Source: Gemmatimonadota bacterium (GTDB lineage: Bacteria; Gemmatimonadota; Gemmatimonadetes; Longimicrobiales; Gaopeijiaceae). From it: a stretch of 9,134 nt of DNA. The stretch is from the NCBI GenBank assembly GCA_016209995.1, contig JACQVC010000214.1, positions 1 to 9,134 of the forward strand, given 5' to 3'. Positions within the stretch are counted from its first letter, which is position 1. Every line of letters starts with the position of its first letter. The position numbers and the translations under genes are program-made. The notes beneath the pieces are model-generated. The model made no database searches. It was given only the letters and a program-made list of their open reading frames with translations, and was not told where the DNA came from. Of the stretch, positions 1-6,788 are shown in pieces.

Positions 1-109
1 GACACCGTCATGCAGTGCAGGCACGACACCGTGTAGAGGAACGTGCCGATCGGATGACCGATGTTACGGCTCCGTTTTCTTTGCGCAATCGGGTCGGCTC
101 GCGGCGAAC
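1..109. other. Left-edge non-coding stretch, no supported gene
   Basis: This stretch lies downstream of the minus-strand dehydrogenase stop. No reading frame on either strand has a start, a ribosome site and a family resemblance. A weak 5-bp inverted repeat (ATCGG, four-base loop, CCGAT) sits near 49-62, without a T-run that would make it a convincing terminator. A minus-strand ATG at 9-11 runs off the window after three codons and has no visible Shine-Dalgarno, so it cannot be judged. Confidence 0.4.
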
Positions 110-1948
110 CTACCGGCCGTCCACCGAGAAGGCCAGCAGGAGGTTCCCCGGCATGAAGCCGATCGAGCTGTAGCCGGAGCTGACAAACAACAGGCCGCCC
201 GCGACGGTCGCGCCGGGTCCGTTGAGCGACCCGCCGCGCGCCGCGACGCCGTTCACGGTGTCGAACGCCTGCGCCGTGTCGAGGTCCCAGATGACCCGGC
301 CCGTCTCCGACTCGTACGCCCGCAGGTGGCCGTCGAGGCTGCCCGAGAACACGACGCCCGGAATCGCGGAGACCGCGGCTGGCTGCGCCGTGTTGCAGCC
401 GGCGCGGCCGCGGCACGTGTCGGCCGGCGGCGGCGCCGTCCAGCGCGGTTTGCCGTCGGCCACGCCGACCGCCACCATGCCGCCCGCCTGGCCCGACGGC
501 TGCTCGAATGCGCCAGACAGCGACACGTACGCCACGCCGCCGGCCACGGCAAATCCCCACTCGATGCCGCCGAGCACGCCGCCGCCGCCGGCCTGCAGCT
601 GCCAGAGGAGATCGCCGTTGTCCGGGTTCAGCCCGTACAGCATTCCCGACTTCTGGCCGGCCATGAGGACCCGCTGCCCACCCGGGAGTGTCGCCAGCAC
701 GGGCGAGCTGCCGAAGTCGTAATCGGGTCCTGCCGACTCGGGACAGTTCGCGGTGCCTCTGCCCTCGGTTTCGAGGCAGCCAACATTCCAGGCGTCGCCC
801 GGCAGCGTCTGCCGCGTCCACAGTCTGCGTCCCGTGTCCATGGCCAGCGCCATGACGGCGTCGCTCTCGGGCGCCGGCGGGTTCGAATAGCTGTCCCCCG
901 TGGTCACGTACAACCGGTTGCGATCCGGATCGAGCGTCGGCCTGGACCACACCGCGGCGCCGGAAGGCCCCCACAACTGTGTGCCGAGCCGGTTTGTGCT
1001 AGTGCGCTGCGCCGCAGTCGCAATCGTGTGGGTCTTCCAGATCTGCCGTCCCGTGGCCGCATCGAGCGAGACGACGCTCCCGCGGAACGTGCAGCACTGG
1101 TAACTGGGAATGACCGCCGTGCCTTCTTCGAGCGACGACACCGGCACGTACAGGCGCCCCTCGTGAATCGCCAGGCCGCCCGTAATCATCCCGTCGGGAT
1201 GATCCTCGACCTTGACCTTCCACCGGAGCATGCCGGTCGCGATCTCAAGCGCGTAGACCTGCGCGTGAGCGTCGCCGAAGTACAGCGTGCCGTCGACGCC
1301 GCTTGCGATCGGACCCGCCACCGGCGTCGACCGCACGCCGGCATCGGCTTCAAACGCCCAGGCGACGCATCCGGTCGGGGCGTCCAGCGCGTACACCATG
1401 CCATTGCGGCTGCCGACGAAGATGCGGCTGCCCAGCATCGTCACCTGAGATCCGGACGCGGAGACGCCCGGCAGGCCGAACGCCCACTTGAGCCTCAGCC
1501 GCGGCACGTCGCTCGCCGCCAGCCCCGCCGCGTCGGCCGGCTGGAACCGCGTGTTCTGCTGGTCGATCCCCCAGCCGTTCCACGCCGCACCCGAGAGCGG
1601 CCTGCGGCCTCCAGCGCCCGCGCCGCAGAACGCACTGCGCGCGATGGCGTCGAGCGGCGCCCGGTACGATCCTGCGGGACGGCCCGAGAGGAACTCGGCC
1701 ACGGCGCGCCGCTCGGCCGGGCCGAGCGCCGCGCCCTGCCGGCGCATGGTGAAGGAGGCGAGCGCGGTGTCGATCGCCTCCGGCGAGAAGCCGCGAAGCG
1801 CCTCCCGGCTGGGCATGCGCGGCATCTCGGCCTCGTGGCACGAGGCGCAGTGCTGCTTGTAGACCGCCTCGCCGCCGGGCGCCTGCTGCGCCGCGGCGGA
1901 CGACGGGATCAGGAGCAGCAGGGACAGGGCGGCGACGACGAGGCGCAT
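110..1948 (-). CDS. Exported quinohemoprotein dehydrogenase: N-terminal cytochrome c fused to PQQ beta-propeller, polyvinyl-alcohol-dehydrogenase-like
   Basis: Predicted periplasmic alcohol dehydrogenase of 612 residues. PQQ in a beta-propeller would oxidise an alcohol and pass electrons to a covalent heme c in the same chain. Seen: a signal peptide (MRLVVAALSLLLL, ending near AAAQQ at about residue 20), a heme site CASCH at residues 34-38, and a propeller from about residue 115 to the end with repeated 'YALD..TG...W' blade motifs. Adjacent cysteines C285-C286 (YQCCTFRG) recall the vicinal disulfide that stacks on PQQ in methanol dehydrogenases. The order heme domain then propeller, with the 'DYDFGSSPVL' and 'GGIEWG' stretches, resembles cytochrome-type polyvinyl-alcohol dehydrogenase (EC 1.1.2.6) as I remember it; the true substrate is unknown. 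I chose the ATG at 1948 over an in-frame ATG at 1999 because it starts the signal peptide and has GAGGAG 6 nt upstream. It is the second gene of an operon after the amidohydrolase. Confidence 0.88.
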   Translation of the reverse strand: MRLVVAALSLLLLIPSSAAAQQAPGGEAVYKQHCASCHEAEMPRMPSREALRGFSPEAIDTALASFTMRRQGAALGPAERRAVAEFLSGRPAGSYRAPLDAIARSAFCGAGAGGRRPLSGAAWNGWGIDQQNTRFQPADAAGLAASDVPRLRLKWAFGLPGVSASGSQVTMLGSRIFVGSRNGMVYALDAPTGCVAWAFEADAGVRSTPVAGPIASGVDGTLYFGDAHAQVYALEIATGMLRWKVKVEDHPDGMITGGLAIHEGRLYVPVSSLEEGTAVIPSYQCCTFRGSVVSLDAATGRQIWKTHTIATAAQRTSTNRLGTQLWGPSGAAVWSRPTLDPDRNRLYVTTGDSYSNPPAPESDAVMALAMDTGRRLWTRQTLPGDAWNVGCLETEGRGTANCPESAGPDYDFGSSPVLATLPGGQRVLMAGQKSGMLYGLNPDNGDLLWQLQAGGGGVLGGIEWGFAVAGGVAYVSLSGAFEQPSGQAGGMVAVGVADGKPRWTAPPPADTCRGRAGCNTAQPAAVSAIPGVVFSGSLDGHLRAYESETGRVIWDLDTAQAFDTVNGVAARGGSLNGPGATVAGGLLFVSSGYSSIGFMPGNLLLAFSVDGR

Positions 1949-1954
1949 AGCAGA

Positions 1955-1960
1955 CTCCTC
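1955..1960 (-). promoter_or_regulatory. Shine-Dalgarno GAGGAG overlapping the upstream gene's stop
   Basis: On the minus strand GAGGAG lies 6 nt before the dehydrogenase ATG at 1948 and overlaps the amidohydrolase TGA (1961-1959). It decides the dehydrogenase start and implies cotranscription, probably with translational coupling. Confidence 0.75.
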
Positions 1961-3638
1961 AGTGCTCGTAATCGGCAAACGGGCCGGCGGCGTAGACAAT
2001 GCGTCCGCCCACCATGGTCAGCAGCGACTCGATGCCGCCAACCTGATCCACCGGCACTGTCATGTAGTCGCTCGACAGCACGGCCAGATCGGCCAGCTTG
2101 CCCACCTCGAGCGACCCGCGCTCCTCATCGTCATGGGAGAACCAGGCGCTGCCGAGCGTGTAGAAGCGCAGGGCGTCGAGTCGGCTGGGGGTTTCCTCGG
2201 GGCCGCGCGTGAGGACGCCGCCGACGGTCTTGCCGTCGAGCAGCCACTGGAGCGCGGTGAAGGGGTTGTAGGAGGCGACGCGGTGCGCGTCGGTGCCGGC
2301 GCCGACGACGACACCCATCTGGCGCGCCGTCTCGACCGGCGGCACGCGCCGCGCCACGGCTTCGCCCGCCTGCCGCTGGAACTGCTCGCCGCCGAAGTAC
2401 ATCGCATCCTGCATGGTCCAGCCGACGCCCAGCACCTTCATGCGTTCGAGACTCTGCACCGACGCGTCGTTGAGATGCGCGATCGACCAGCGGAGCGGCG
2501 CAATCGGCACCTCTTTGTTGACGGCCTCGAAGATGCCGAGCAGATGATCGACCGAGGCGTCTCGTCCCCAATGCATGGTGAGCGTCAGCCCGCGGCCTGC
2601 CGCCCAGCGCGCGATCTCGTAGAACCTCGCCTTGTCGGCGCCGGTGGGCGAGTCGTTGTTGTTCATGGCGGCCGTGATGCGCTCTCCCAGGCCGTTGAAG
2701 CGCAGCAAGCCGTCCCCGAACCCCATCGGCAGCATCGTTGTCAGAGCCTGGTATTCCTCGAACTCCGAACCATCGGTCTGCCCGCCCAGGCTGTAGGTCA
2801 CGCGGACCGTCATGTCGCCGCGTCGCCACACGTCGAAGAGCGCCTGATAGTCGCCGGGGCCGAGGTTGTTGCCGCCCGGATCGCCGACACCGGTGAGGCC
2901 GAGACGGTTGAGTTCGCGGAAGAAGAGCTTGGTGCCGGCCACCTGCTCGTCGAAGGTCGGCCTGGGCAGACGGTCGAAGAGTTCCACGATGCCGCCGGTC
3001 ACCCCGCCTGTCAGATTGCCGCGCGGGTCTCGCTCGAGGCGGCCGCCGGGAGGCAGGTCGGCGTCGGTGGCAATGCTCAAGGCTCTGTGCGCCGGCGGCG
3101 TCAGCATGGCCCAGGCGTAGCCCAACTGGACGTAGACCGGGTTGTCGGGCGCCGCGGCCTCGAGTTCGGCCTGCGTCGGCCGCCGCCTCTCGGCGAACTG
3201 GTCGGCGTTCCACCCGCCCGCGACGATGAGCCACGCACCCGGCTTCTTCCTGCGCGCCGCGTCGCGGATGCGGCCGAGGGCCTCGGCCAGCGAGCGCGCT
3301 CCCACCCAGTTCACCTCGGTGGCGAAGCTGAGGCCGGCACGGATGGCGTGCATGTGCGAATCGATGAGGCCCGGGATGACGGTACGTCCCTGCAGATCGA
3401 TGACACGCGACCCGGCACCGGCGAGACGGCGGATGTCGGCCGACGAGCCGGAGGCGACGATGCGATCCCCGCGAATGGCGAGGGCCTCGTGCACCGACGC
3501 GTGCGCGTCCACGGTGACGATCCGGCCGTTTACCAGAATCGTGTCGATGCCGGGAGGGGCGCCTTGTTGGGCCCGCGCTGGCGCTCCCGTCAGCAGAGCC
3601 ACGGCCAGACTCAGGATGGCTGCAGGCGTCTTTCGCAT
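1959..3638 (-). CDS. Exported metal-dependent amidohydrolase, YtcJ / Amidohydro_3 type
   Basis: A 559-residue member of the amidohydrolase superfamily (TIM barrel plus small beta-sandwich), most like YtcJ and N-substituted formamide deformylase. Such enzymes hydrolyse C-N bonds of amides or cyclic amides; the substrate here is not known. Seen: a signal peptide (MRKTPAAILSLAVALLTG, cleaved near ARAQQ), the usual N-terminal 'ILVNGRIVTVD' strand, and the metal motif H95-M96-H97 in 'GLIDSHMHA'. Further candidate ligands are H356 (MHWGRD), H388 (SIAHLND) and D450 (AGTDAHR). The C-terminal 'GSLEVGKLADLAVLS' strand is typical of the family. I chose the ATG at 3638 because the signal peptide begins there; an in-frame ATG at 3689 would put 17 residues ahead of it. 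The Shine-Dalgarno is weak (GGGA, 6 nt upstream). The export signal is notable, because many YtcJ relatives are cytosolic. It is the first gene of the pair with the dehydrogenase. Confidence 0.9.
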   Translation of the reverse strand: MRKTPAAILSLAVALLTGAPARAQQGAPPGIDTILVNGRIVTVDAHASVHEALAIRGDRIVASGSSADIRRLAGAGSRVIDLQGRTVIPGLIDSHMHAIRAGLSFATEVNWVGARSLAEALGRIRDAARRKKPGAWLIVAGGWNADQFAERRRPTQAELEAAAPDNPVYVQLGYAWAMLTPPAHRALSIATDADLPPGGRLERDPRGNLTGGVTGGIVELFDRLPRPTFDEQVAGTKLFFRELNRLGLTGVGDPGGNNLGPGDYQALFDVWRRGDMTVRVTYSLGGQTDGSEFEEYQALTTMLPMGFGDGLLRFNGLGERITAAMNNNDSPTGADKARFYEIARWAAGRGLTLTMHWGRDASVDHLLGIFEAVNKEVPIAPLRWSIAHLNDASVQSLERMKVLGVGWTMQDAMYFGGEQFQRQAGEAVARRVPPVETARQMGVVVGAGTDAHRVASYNPFTALQWLLDGKTVGGVLTRGPEETPSRLDALRFYTLGSAWFSHDDEERGSLEVGKLADLAVLSSDYMTVPVDQVGGIESLLTMVGGRIVYAAGPFADYEH

Positions 3639-3738
3639 GGTGTGTCCCAGAAGCCTACCTGAAATCGGACCGGCGAGAACTGAAAACATGACTGGCGCCC
3701 GACGACTGGCGACGGAAAACTATCTTAATATTCCCATC
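3639..3738. promoter_or_regulatory. Divergent intergenic region between amidohydrolase and methyltransferase
   Basis: This 100-bp gap must hold the promoters of two divergent genes. The only AT-rich part is 3718-3733, with TATCTT (3721-3726) and TAATAT (3726-3731), each a 4/6 match to a -10 box. No good -35 box is visible at 17 bp. If TATCTT is used, the methyltransferase mRNA would be nearly leaderless, which fits its lack of a Shine-Dalgarno. This is a weak motif reading only. Confidence 0.3.
3690..3711. repeat. GACTGGCG direct repeat with 14-bp (2 x 7) period
   Basis: GACTGGCG occurs at 3690-3697 and again at 3704-3711, exactly 14 bp apart, separated by GCCCGAC-like sequence. The seven-base spacing is like that of the heptad tract near 6713. 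Two copies alone could be chance. Confidence 0.4.
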
Positions 3739-4584
3739 ATGCCAACTTCGGACGAACTGACCGCACAACAGAAGCTGCAGTGGAGCCGCGCGGCCGAAGG
3801 CTGGGAGCGGCAGTACGAGTGGTTCGAGGGACAGAGCCGCGATCTGACGGCGTGGCTGTGCGGCGCGGCCGGTCTGGTGCCGGGGTTGCAGGTGCTGGAC
3901 CTGGCCAGCGGGTCAGGGCAGCCGGCCTCGACGGCCGCCCTCCGCGTGCGCCCCGGCGGCGGCGTGACGGCCACGGACCTGTCGCCCGACATGGTCGCGG
4001 TCGCACGCCGCACGGCGCGGCGGCTCGGACTGGACAATCTCGAGGTGCGCGAGATGGACATGCGGGCGCTGGCGTTTCCCGACGGGATGTTCGACGCCGC
4101 GACCTGCCGCTTCGGCCTGATGTTCTGTCCCGACCCGGTGCGCGCCGCCGCCGAGGTGCGCCGCGTGCTGAAGCCGGGCGGCCGCTTCGCGCTCGCCGTC
4201 TGGGACGAGCCGGCGAAGAACCCGTTCTTCACCGTGCTGGCCGGCGTGGTGGGGCAGTTCGTGCCGGTGCCGCCGCCCGACCCGACCGTGCCCGGCGTGT
4301 TCCGGCTCGCGCCGCCCGAGGAACTGGCGCGCGTGCTCGGCGCCGCCGGCTTCTCGGAGGTCGAGGTGGAAGCGCGCCCGATGACGCTCAGCTACGAGTC
4401 GCTCGACGAGTACTGGCGGGTCCAGACCGATCTGGCCGCCCCCCTCCGGGCCGCGATGGAGACGCTTGGCCCCGGCGAGATCGCGCGGCTGAAAGCCGCC
4501 GTGCTCGACGCGATGGCGCCGTTTGTCGAGGGGGGACGCGTGCGCGTCGGCGCGGTGCCGCTCTGCGCCCGCGCGGTGCGCTGA
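3739..4584 (+). CDS. Class I SAM-dependent methyltransferase (UbiE/Methyltransf_11-like), cytosolic
   Basis: A 281-residue Rossmann-fold methyltransferase. Seen: motif I VLDLASGSGQP at residues 52-62 (SAM-binding glycine loop), an acidic residue ending strand 2 (D80 in TATDLSPD, expected to hold the ribose hydroxyls), 'MDMRALAFPDGMFD' at 106-119, and 'LKPGGRFALAVWDEP' as motif III and strand 5. The C-terminal half (from about residue 170) should carry the acceptor-binding part and gives no clue to substrate. There is no signal peptide, which makes it the only clearly cytosolic product here. I chose the ATG at 3739, whose product begins 'MPTSDELTAQQ', over the in-frame ATG at 3688, which would add low-value sequence from the intergenic region. 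Neither start has a Shine-Dalgarno; leaderless translation is possible. It stands alone on its strand, divergent from the amidohydrolase and convergent with the NHL gene. The acceptor is unknown. Confidence 0.85.
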   Translation: MPTSDELTAQQKLQWSRAAEGWERQYEWFEGQSRDLTAWLCGAAGLVPGLQVLDLASGSGQPASTAALRVRPGGGVTATDLSPDMVAVARRTARRLGLDNLEVREMDMRALAFPDGMFDAATCRFGLMFCPDPVRAAAEVRRVLKPGGRFALAVWDEPAKNPFFTVLAGVVGQFVPVPPPDPTVPGVFRLAPPEELARVLGAAGFSEVEVEARPMTLSYESLDEYWRVQTDLAAPLRAAMETLGPGEIARLKAAVLDAMAPFVEGGRVRVGAVPLCARAVR

Positions 4585-4628
4585 CGACGTCCGGTGTCGG
4601 GCATGGCGGTTCGGATGCGGCTTGCGGG

Positions 4629-5561
4629 TCACTTCGGGACGAACTTGTGCAGCGCGGGGTTGACCGTGTCGGCCACGTAGATCTCGCCGTTCGGGCCGAA
4701 GCTCAGGTAGTGCGCCTCGCCGAACTCGCCGAGCCCTTTGCCCGGCTGCCCGGTTGCGGCAATCGCCCGGCCACCGGCGTCGAGCTTGAGGATCTGGCCC
4801 GAGAACCCGGTCACCAGGTACATCTCGCCGCCAGGGCTGATGTAGACACCGCAGGGGAGACCGCGGAACTTCCACTCGCGCAGGTACGTCCCGTTCTGAT
4901 CGAAGATCTGCACGCGCCGGTTCTGGCGGTCGGCCGCGTACACCAGTCCCTGCGCGTCGATCACGATCGAGTGTCCCGTGTCGAACTGGCCGGGTCCGGT
5001 GCCGTTCCCTCCCCAGGACTTGAGGAGCCTGCCGGTGCGGTCGAATTTCAGGATGCGCGACTCGCCGCGGCCGTGTCCCTGCATCACGAAGATGTCACCC
5101 GACGGCGCGATGGCGACGTCATTGGGCTGATTGAGCAGCCGCTGGCCCGCCGCCTCGTCCCACTCGCCCGACTGCCCGCGGACGCCCAGCGTCATCAGCA
5201 CGTCGCCCTGCGGGCTCATCTTCATGACGATGTGGGCGTTGACGTCGGTCGTCCAGATGTTGTCGCTTGCGTCGAGCCGCAAGCCGTGCGGCCGCACGTA
5301 GAGCCCCTCGCCCATCGCGCGGACGAGCTTGCCGTCGCGGTCGAACTCGAGCAGCGGATGCTCGCCGCGGTTGAAGACAATCAAGTGCCCGCGCGAGTTG
5401 AGGGCGACGCTCGTGGGGGCGCCCATCGTGATGCCGGCCGGCAGGCTGAGCGCGTGGGGAACCGGCAGGTAGCCCAGATCGGGCGCCGTTTCCATCTGCG
5501 CCGGATCGGGGGCGGTCAGCAGCCCGATCTGCATCAGCACGGCGATGACAACTGCTCTCAT
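4629..5561 (-). CDS. Exported six-bladed NHL beta-propeller, similar to peptidyl-alpha-hydroxyglycine amidating lyase
   Basis: A 310-residue NHL-repeat propeller. In animals the related PAL domain of PAM cleaves peptidyl-alpha-hydroxyglycine to an amidated peptide plus glyoxylate; the role of bacterial relatives is not settled. Seen: a short N-terminal hydrophobic segment (residues 1-16, probable signal) and about six repeats of the type 'G.IYVAD..N..V..F'. By memory alignment to rat PAL, the three zinc histidines correspond to H92 (RPHGL), H197 (TGHSI) and H284 (EAHYL), and the active-site arginine to R65 (FNRGEH). The catalytic tyrosine, in a 'DGYCNSR' context in rat, falls at 'QGHGRGESR', where H163 stands instead. 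The rat disulfide cysteine there is also absent. So zinc binding looks kept while the chemistry may differ. The start is firm: AAGGAG (5569-5574) lies 7 nt upstream of the ATG. It is probably cotranscribed with the VOC gene 133 bp upstream. A structural NHL sensor is the alternative. Confidence 0.78.
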   Translation of the reverse strand: MRAVVIAVLMQIGLLTAPDPAQMETAPDLGYLPVPHALSLPAGITMGAPTSVALNSRGHLIVFNRGEHPLLEFDRDGKLVRAMGEGLYVRPHGLRLDASDNIWTTDVNAHIVMKMSPQGDVLMTLGVRGQSGEWDEAAGQRLLNQPNDVAIAPSGDIFVMQGHGRGESRILKFDRTGRLLKSWGGNGTGPGQFDTGHSIVIDAQGLVYAADRQNRRVQIFDQNGTYLREWKFRGLPCGVYISPGGEMYLVTGFSGQILKLDAGGRAIAATGQPGKGLGEFGEAHYLSFGPNGEIYVADTVNPALHKFVPK

Positions 5562-5614
5562 GGCTGCGCTCCTTGACGTATGCCGCTCCTAGCCTTCGAG
5601 CGCCCGGGAAAACC

Positions 5615-5660
5615 CGCCGAACGGGATTCTCGACGGCTCCTTCGGAGACGGGATTCGGCG
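5615..5660. repeat. Imperfect inverted repeat between VOC and NHL genes
   Basis: CGCCGAA (5615-5621) and TTCGGCG (5654-5660) are perfect inverted arms around 32 bases, inside which CTCC-TTC-GGAG (5637-5647) forms a second small hairpin. The gap also repeats CGGGATTC twice. There is no T-run on the minus strand after it, so an intrinsic terminator is not supported. It may be a processing or weak pausing structure, or chance in GC-rich DNA. Nothing else is seen in the 5562-5694 gap apart from the NHL gene's Shine-Dalgarno. Confidence 0.3.
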
Positions 5661-5694
5661 CGCTGCTCGTCGCCGGCGATCGGCAGGGCGTGAT

Positions 5695-6630
5695 CTATCG
5701 GACCAGCGATCCCGGCCGGCCTTCCTCGCGCGCCCGGGCGGTCTCGGCGAAGTAGTTGGTCACGCCGTCCGGATCTTCAAGCCACACCGTGCGGAGCGTG
5801 CCGAACGCGCCGCCTAGCGGCTGATCGATGGTGATGTTGCGGGCCTTGGCGAGCGAGTCCACGCCGTCCACGTTCCAGACGACGTACTGGATGCCGGCGC
5901 TGCCGGTATCCACCGGCAGCCCGGTGCCGAACGACCAGAGATTGACCGTCGTGGTGCCGTGGCGGAACGGGTATTTCGTCGTGCCGAGGAGGGGATCCTC
6001 GACTGGCGGCAATTCCTGGAGGCCGACGAACTCCCGGTAGAACGTACGGCTCTTCGCCAGATCGCTTACCGTGATCCCGACCTCGATTCGGTCGAACGTC
6101 TCCGCCGGAGCGCCCGGCACGACGACGAGCTCCACCCACTGCCCGTCCGGATCGGTGACCAGGGCCACGCGCCGGGTGCCGACACTCTGAAACCGGGGCG
6201 CCGGATAGCCGCTGCCGGTGAACCGCGCGGTCAGAGCCGCTTCGTCGGGGAAGAAGAAGGTGAGCAGTCGCAGGCCGATCACTTCGTTGACCTTGCCCGA
6301 CTCGTACCGACGTCTGGGGACGGTGGTGGTGAGCTTGACTTCCGACGTGCCCACGCCGAAACGCGTCATCTGCGAGCCGCCCCCCAGGTTGAACGTCTCG
6401 AGCGGCTTGAGGCCGAGGACGCCGCCGAAGACTTCAATCATCTTCGGCCGGTCCACCGAGAACCGGCGAAACACGTTCATCGATGGCTGCCACAGGAATG
6501 GCGCCACCGACGACTCGGCCGTCCCCGCCTGCGCGATCGCGCGACCCGGGGTGCTCGAGACGAGGGCCCAGGCCAGCATCACCAGCGCCGGCAGCAGTGC
6601 ACCCCGCGTCCGCCGCACCTGGAACTTCAT
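5695..6630 (-). CDS. Exported protein with two VOC (glyoxalase/bleomycin-resistance/dioxygenase) domains
   Basis: A 311-residue protein with two tandem vicinal-oxygen-chelate modules. Seen: a signal peptide (two arginines at 6-7, hydrophobic stretch at 11-24, cleavage near AIAQA at 31-35). Module 1 spans about 45-172 and ends in 'VTDPDGQWVELV'. Module 2 spans about 181-297, opens with 'IEVGITVSDLAKSRTFYREFVGL' and ends in 'LEDPDGVTNYFAE'. In module 2, E183 (first strand) and E296 (last strand) sit where VOC enzymes place metal ligands; the usual mid-domain histidine is not obvious. Module 1 lacks a clear first-strand ligand and keeps only E167, so it may be structural. Most VOC proteins I know are cytosolic, which makes the signal peptide notable. 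The start has AGGGA (6636-6640) 5 nt upstream. Reaction and substrate are unknown; glyoxalase, dioxygenase or ligand-binding roles are all open. Confidence 0.82.
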   Translation of the reverse strand: MKFQVRRTRGALLPALVMLAWALVSSTPGRAIAQAGTAESSVAPFLWQPSMNVFRRFSVDRPKMIEVFGGVLGLKPLETFNLGGGSQMTRFGVGTSEVKLTTTVPRRRYESGKVNEVIGLRLLTFFFPDEAALTARFTGSGYPAPRFQSVGTRRVALVTDPDGQWVELVVVPGAPAETFDRIEVGITVSDLAKSRTFYREFVGLQELPPVEDPLLGTTKYPFRHGTTTVNLWSFGTGLPVDTGSAGIQYVVWNVDGVDSLAKARNITIDQPLGGAFGTLRTVWLEDPDGVTNYFAETARAREEGRPGSLVR

Positions 6631-6642
6631 AATCGTCCCTGC

Positions 6643-6687
6643 CTTGATGATGATCTTAATGATGATGATCTTGATGACGATGATGAC
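6643..6687. repeat. Imperfect tandem (CTT-RAT-GAT-GAT-GAT) repeat
   Basis: Three near-identical units follow each other: CTTGATGATGAT (6643-6654), CTTAATGATGATGAT (6655-6669) and CTTGATGACGATGATGAC (6670-6687). All are built of GAT triplets, vary in length by whole triplets, and are set off by CTT. The tract begins 13 bp upstream of the VOC start codon, so if transcription starts further out it lies in the VOC 5' leader and reads as ATC triplets there. A plus-strand reading frame through it gives an Asp-rich peptide without a credible start and is not a gene. Confidence 0.6.
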
Positions 6688-6712
6688 GGTGAGGCTATCC
6701 TAATACAGTTTT

Positions 6713-6788
6713 CAGTCATCAGTTATCAGTTATCGGTTCGGCAGTCAGCCCGCGGTCCCTCGATCCGGCGTCGACAGTTGTCAGTTGA
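6713..6788. repeat. Degenerate heptad repeat (CAGTTAT-type)
   Basis: Successive seven-base units CAGTCAT (6713-6719), CAGTTAT (6720-6726), CAGTTAT (6727-6733) and a decayed CGGTTCG (6734-6740) form one block. Two more, CAGTTGT (6775-6781) and CAGTTGA (6782-6788), follow after 34 bp. Short tandem heptanucleotide repeats (STRR) are known from cyanobacterial intergenic DNA, and similar tracts occur in other phyla. The units touch directly with no spacers, so this is not a CRISPR array. Confidence 0.6.

Noticed and set aside
326..2212. A 628-codon plus-strand open frame over the dehydrogenase
   Set aside because: It is antisense to a gene with clear heme, PQQ-propeller and signal-peptide features. 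Its product is rich in Arg, Ala and His with no domain, as expected for a shadow frame in GC-rich DNA.
1962..3662. A 566-codon plus-strand open frame over the amidohydrolase
   Set aside because: It mirrors the amidohydrolase almost exactly and has no family motif or ribosome site; it is a codon-bias shadow.
3639..3689. Upstream ATG at 3689 for the amidohydrolase
   Set aside because: It would place 17 residues before the signal peptide and has no Shine-Dalgarno. It also shares its CATG with a possible upstream methyltransferase ATG at 3688, which I reject as well.
4585..4628. Bidirectional terminator between the convergent methyltransferase and NHL genes
   Set aside because: Only a four-pair stem (CGAC/GTCG, 4585-4599) is visible, with no T-run on either strand.
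3780..5576. A 598-codon plus-strand frame running through the methyltransferase and NHL genes
   Set aside because: It crosses two well-supported genes in the wrong frame, and its composition is Arg/Gly-rich nonsense.
6643..6703. Asp-rich plus-strand peptide (LDDDLNDDD type)
   Set aside because: It only translates the GAT-triplet repeat at the end of a frame antisense to the VOC gene.
6713..6788. Heptad tract as a CRISPR array or phage attachment site
   Set aside because: Units are seven bases and contiguous, without spacers. No cas gene, integrase or tRNA is nearby.
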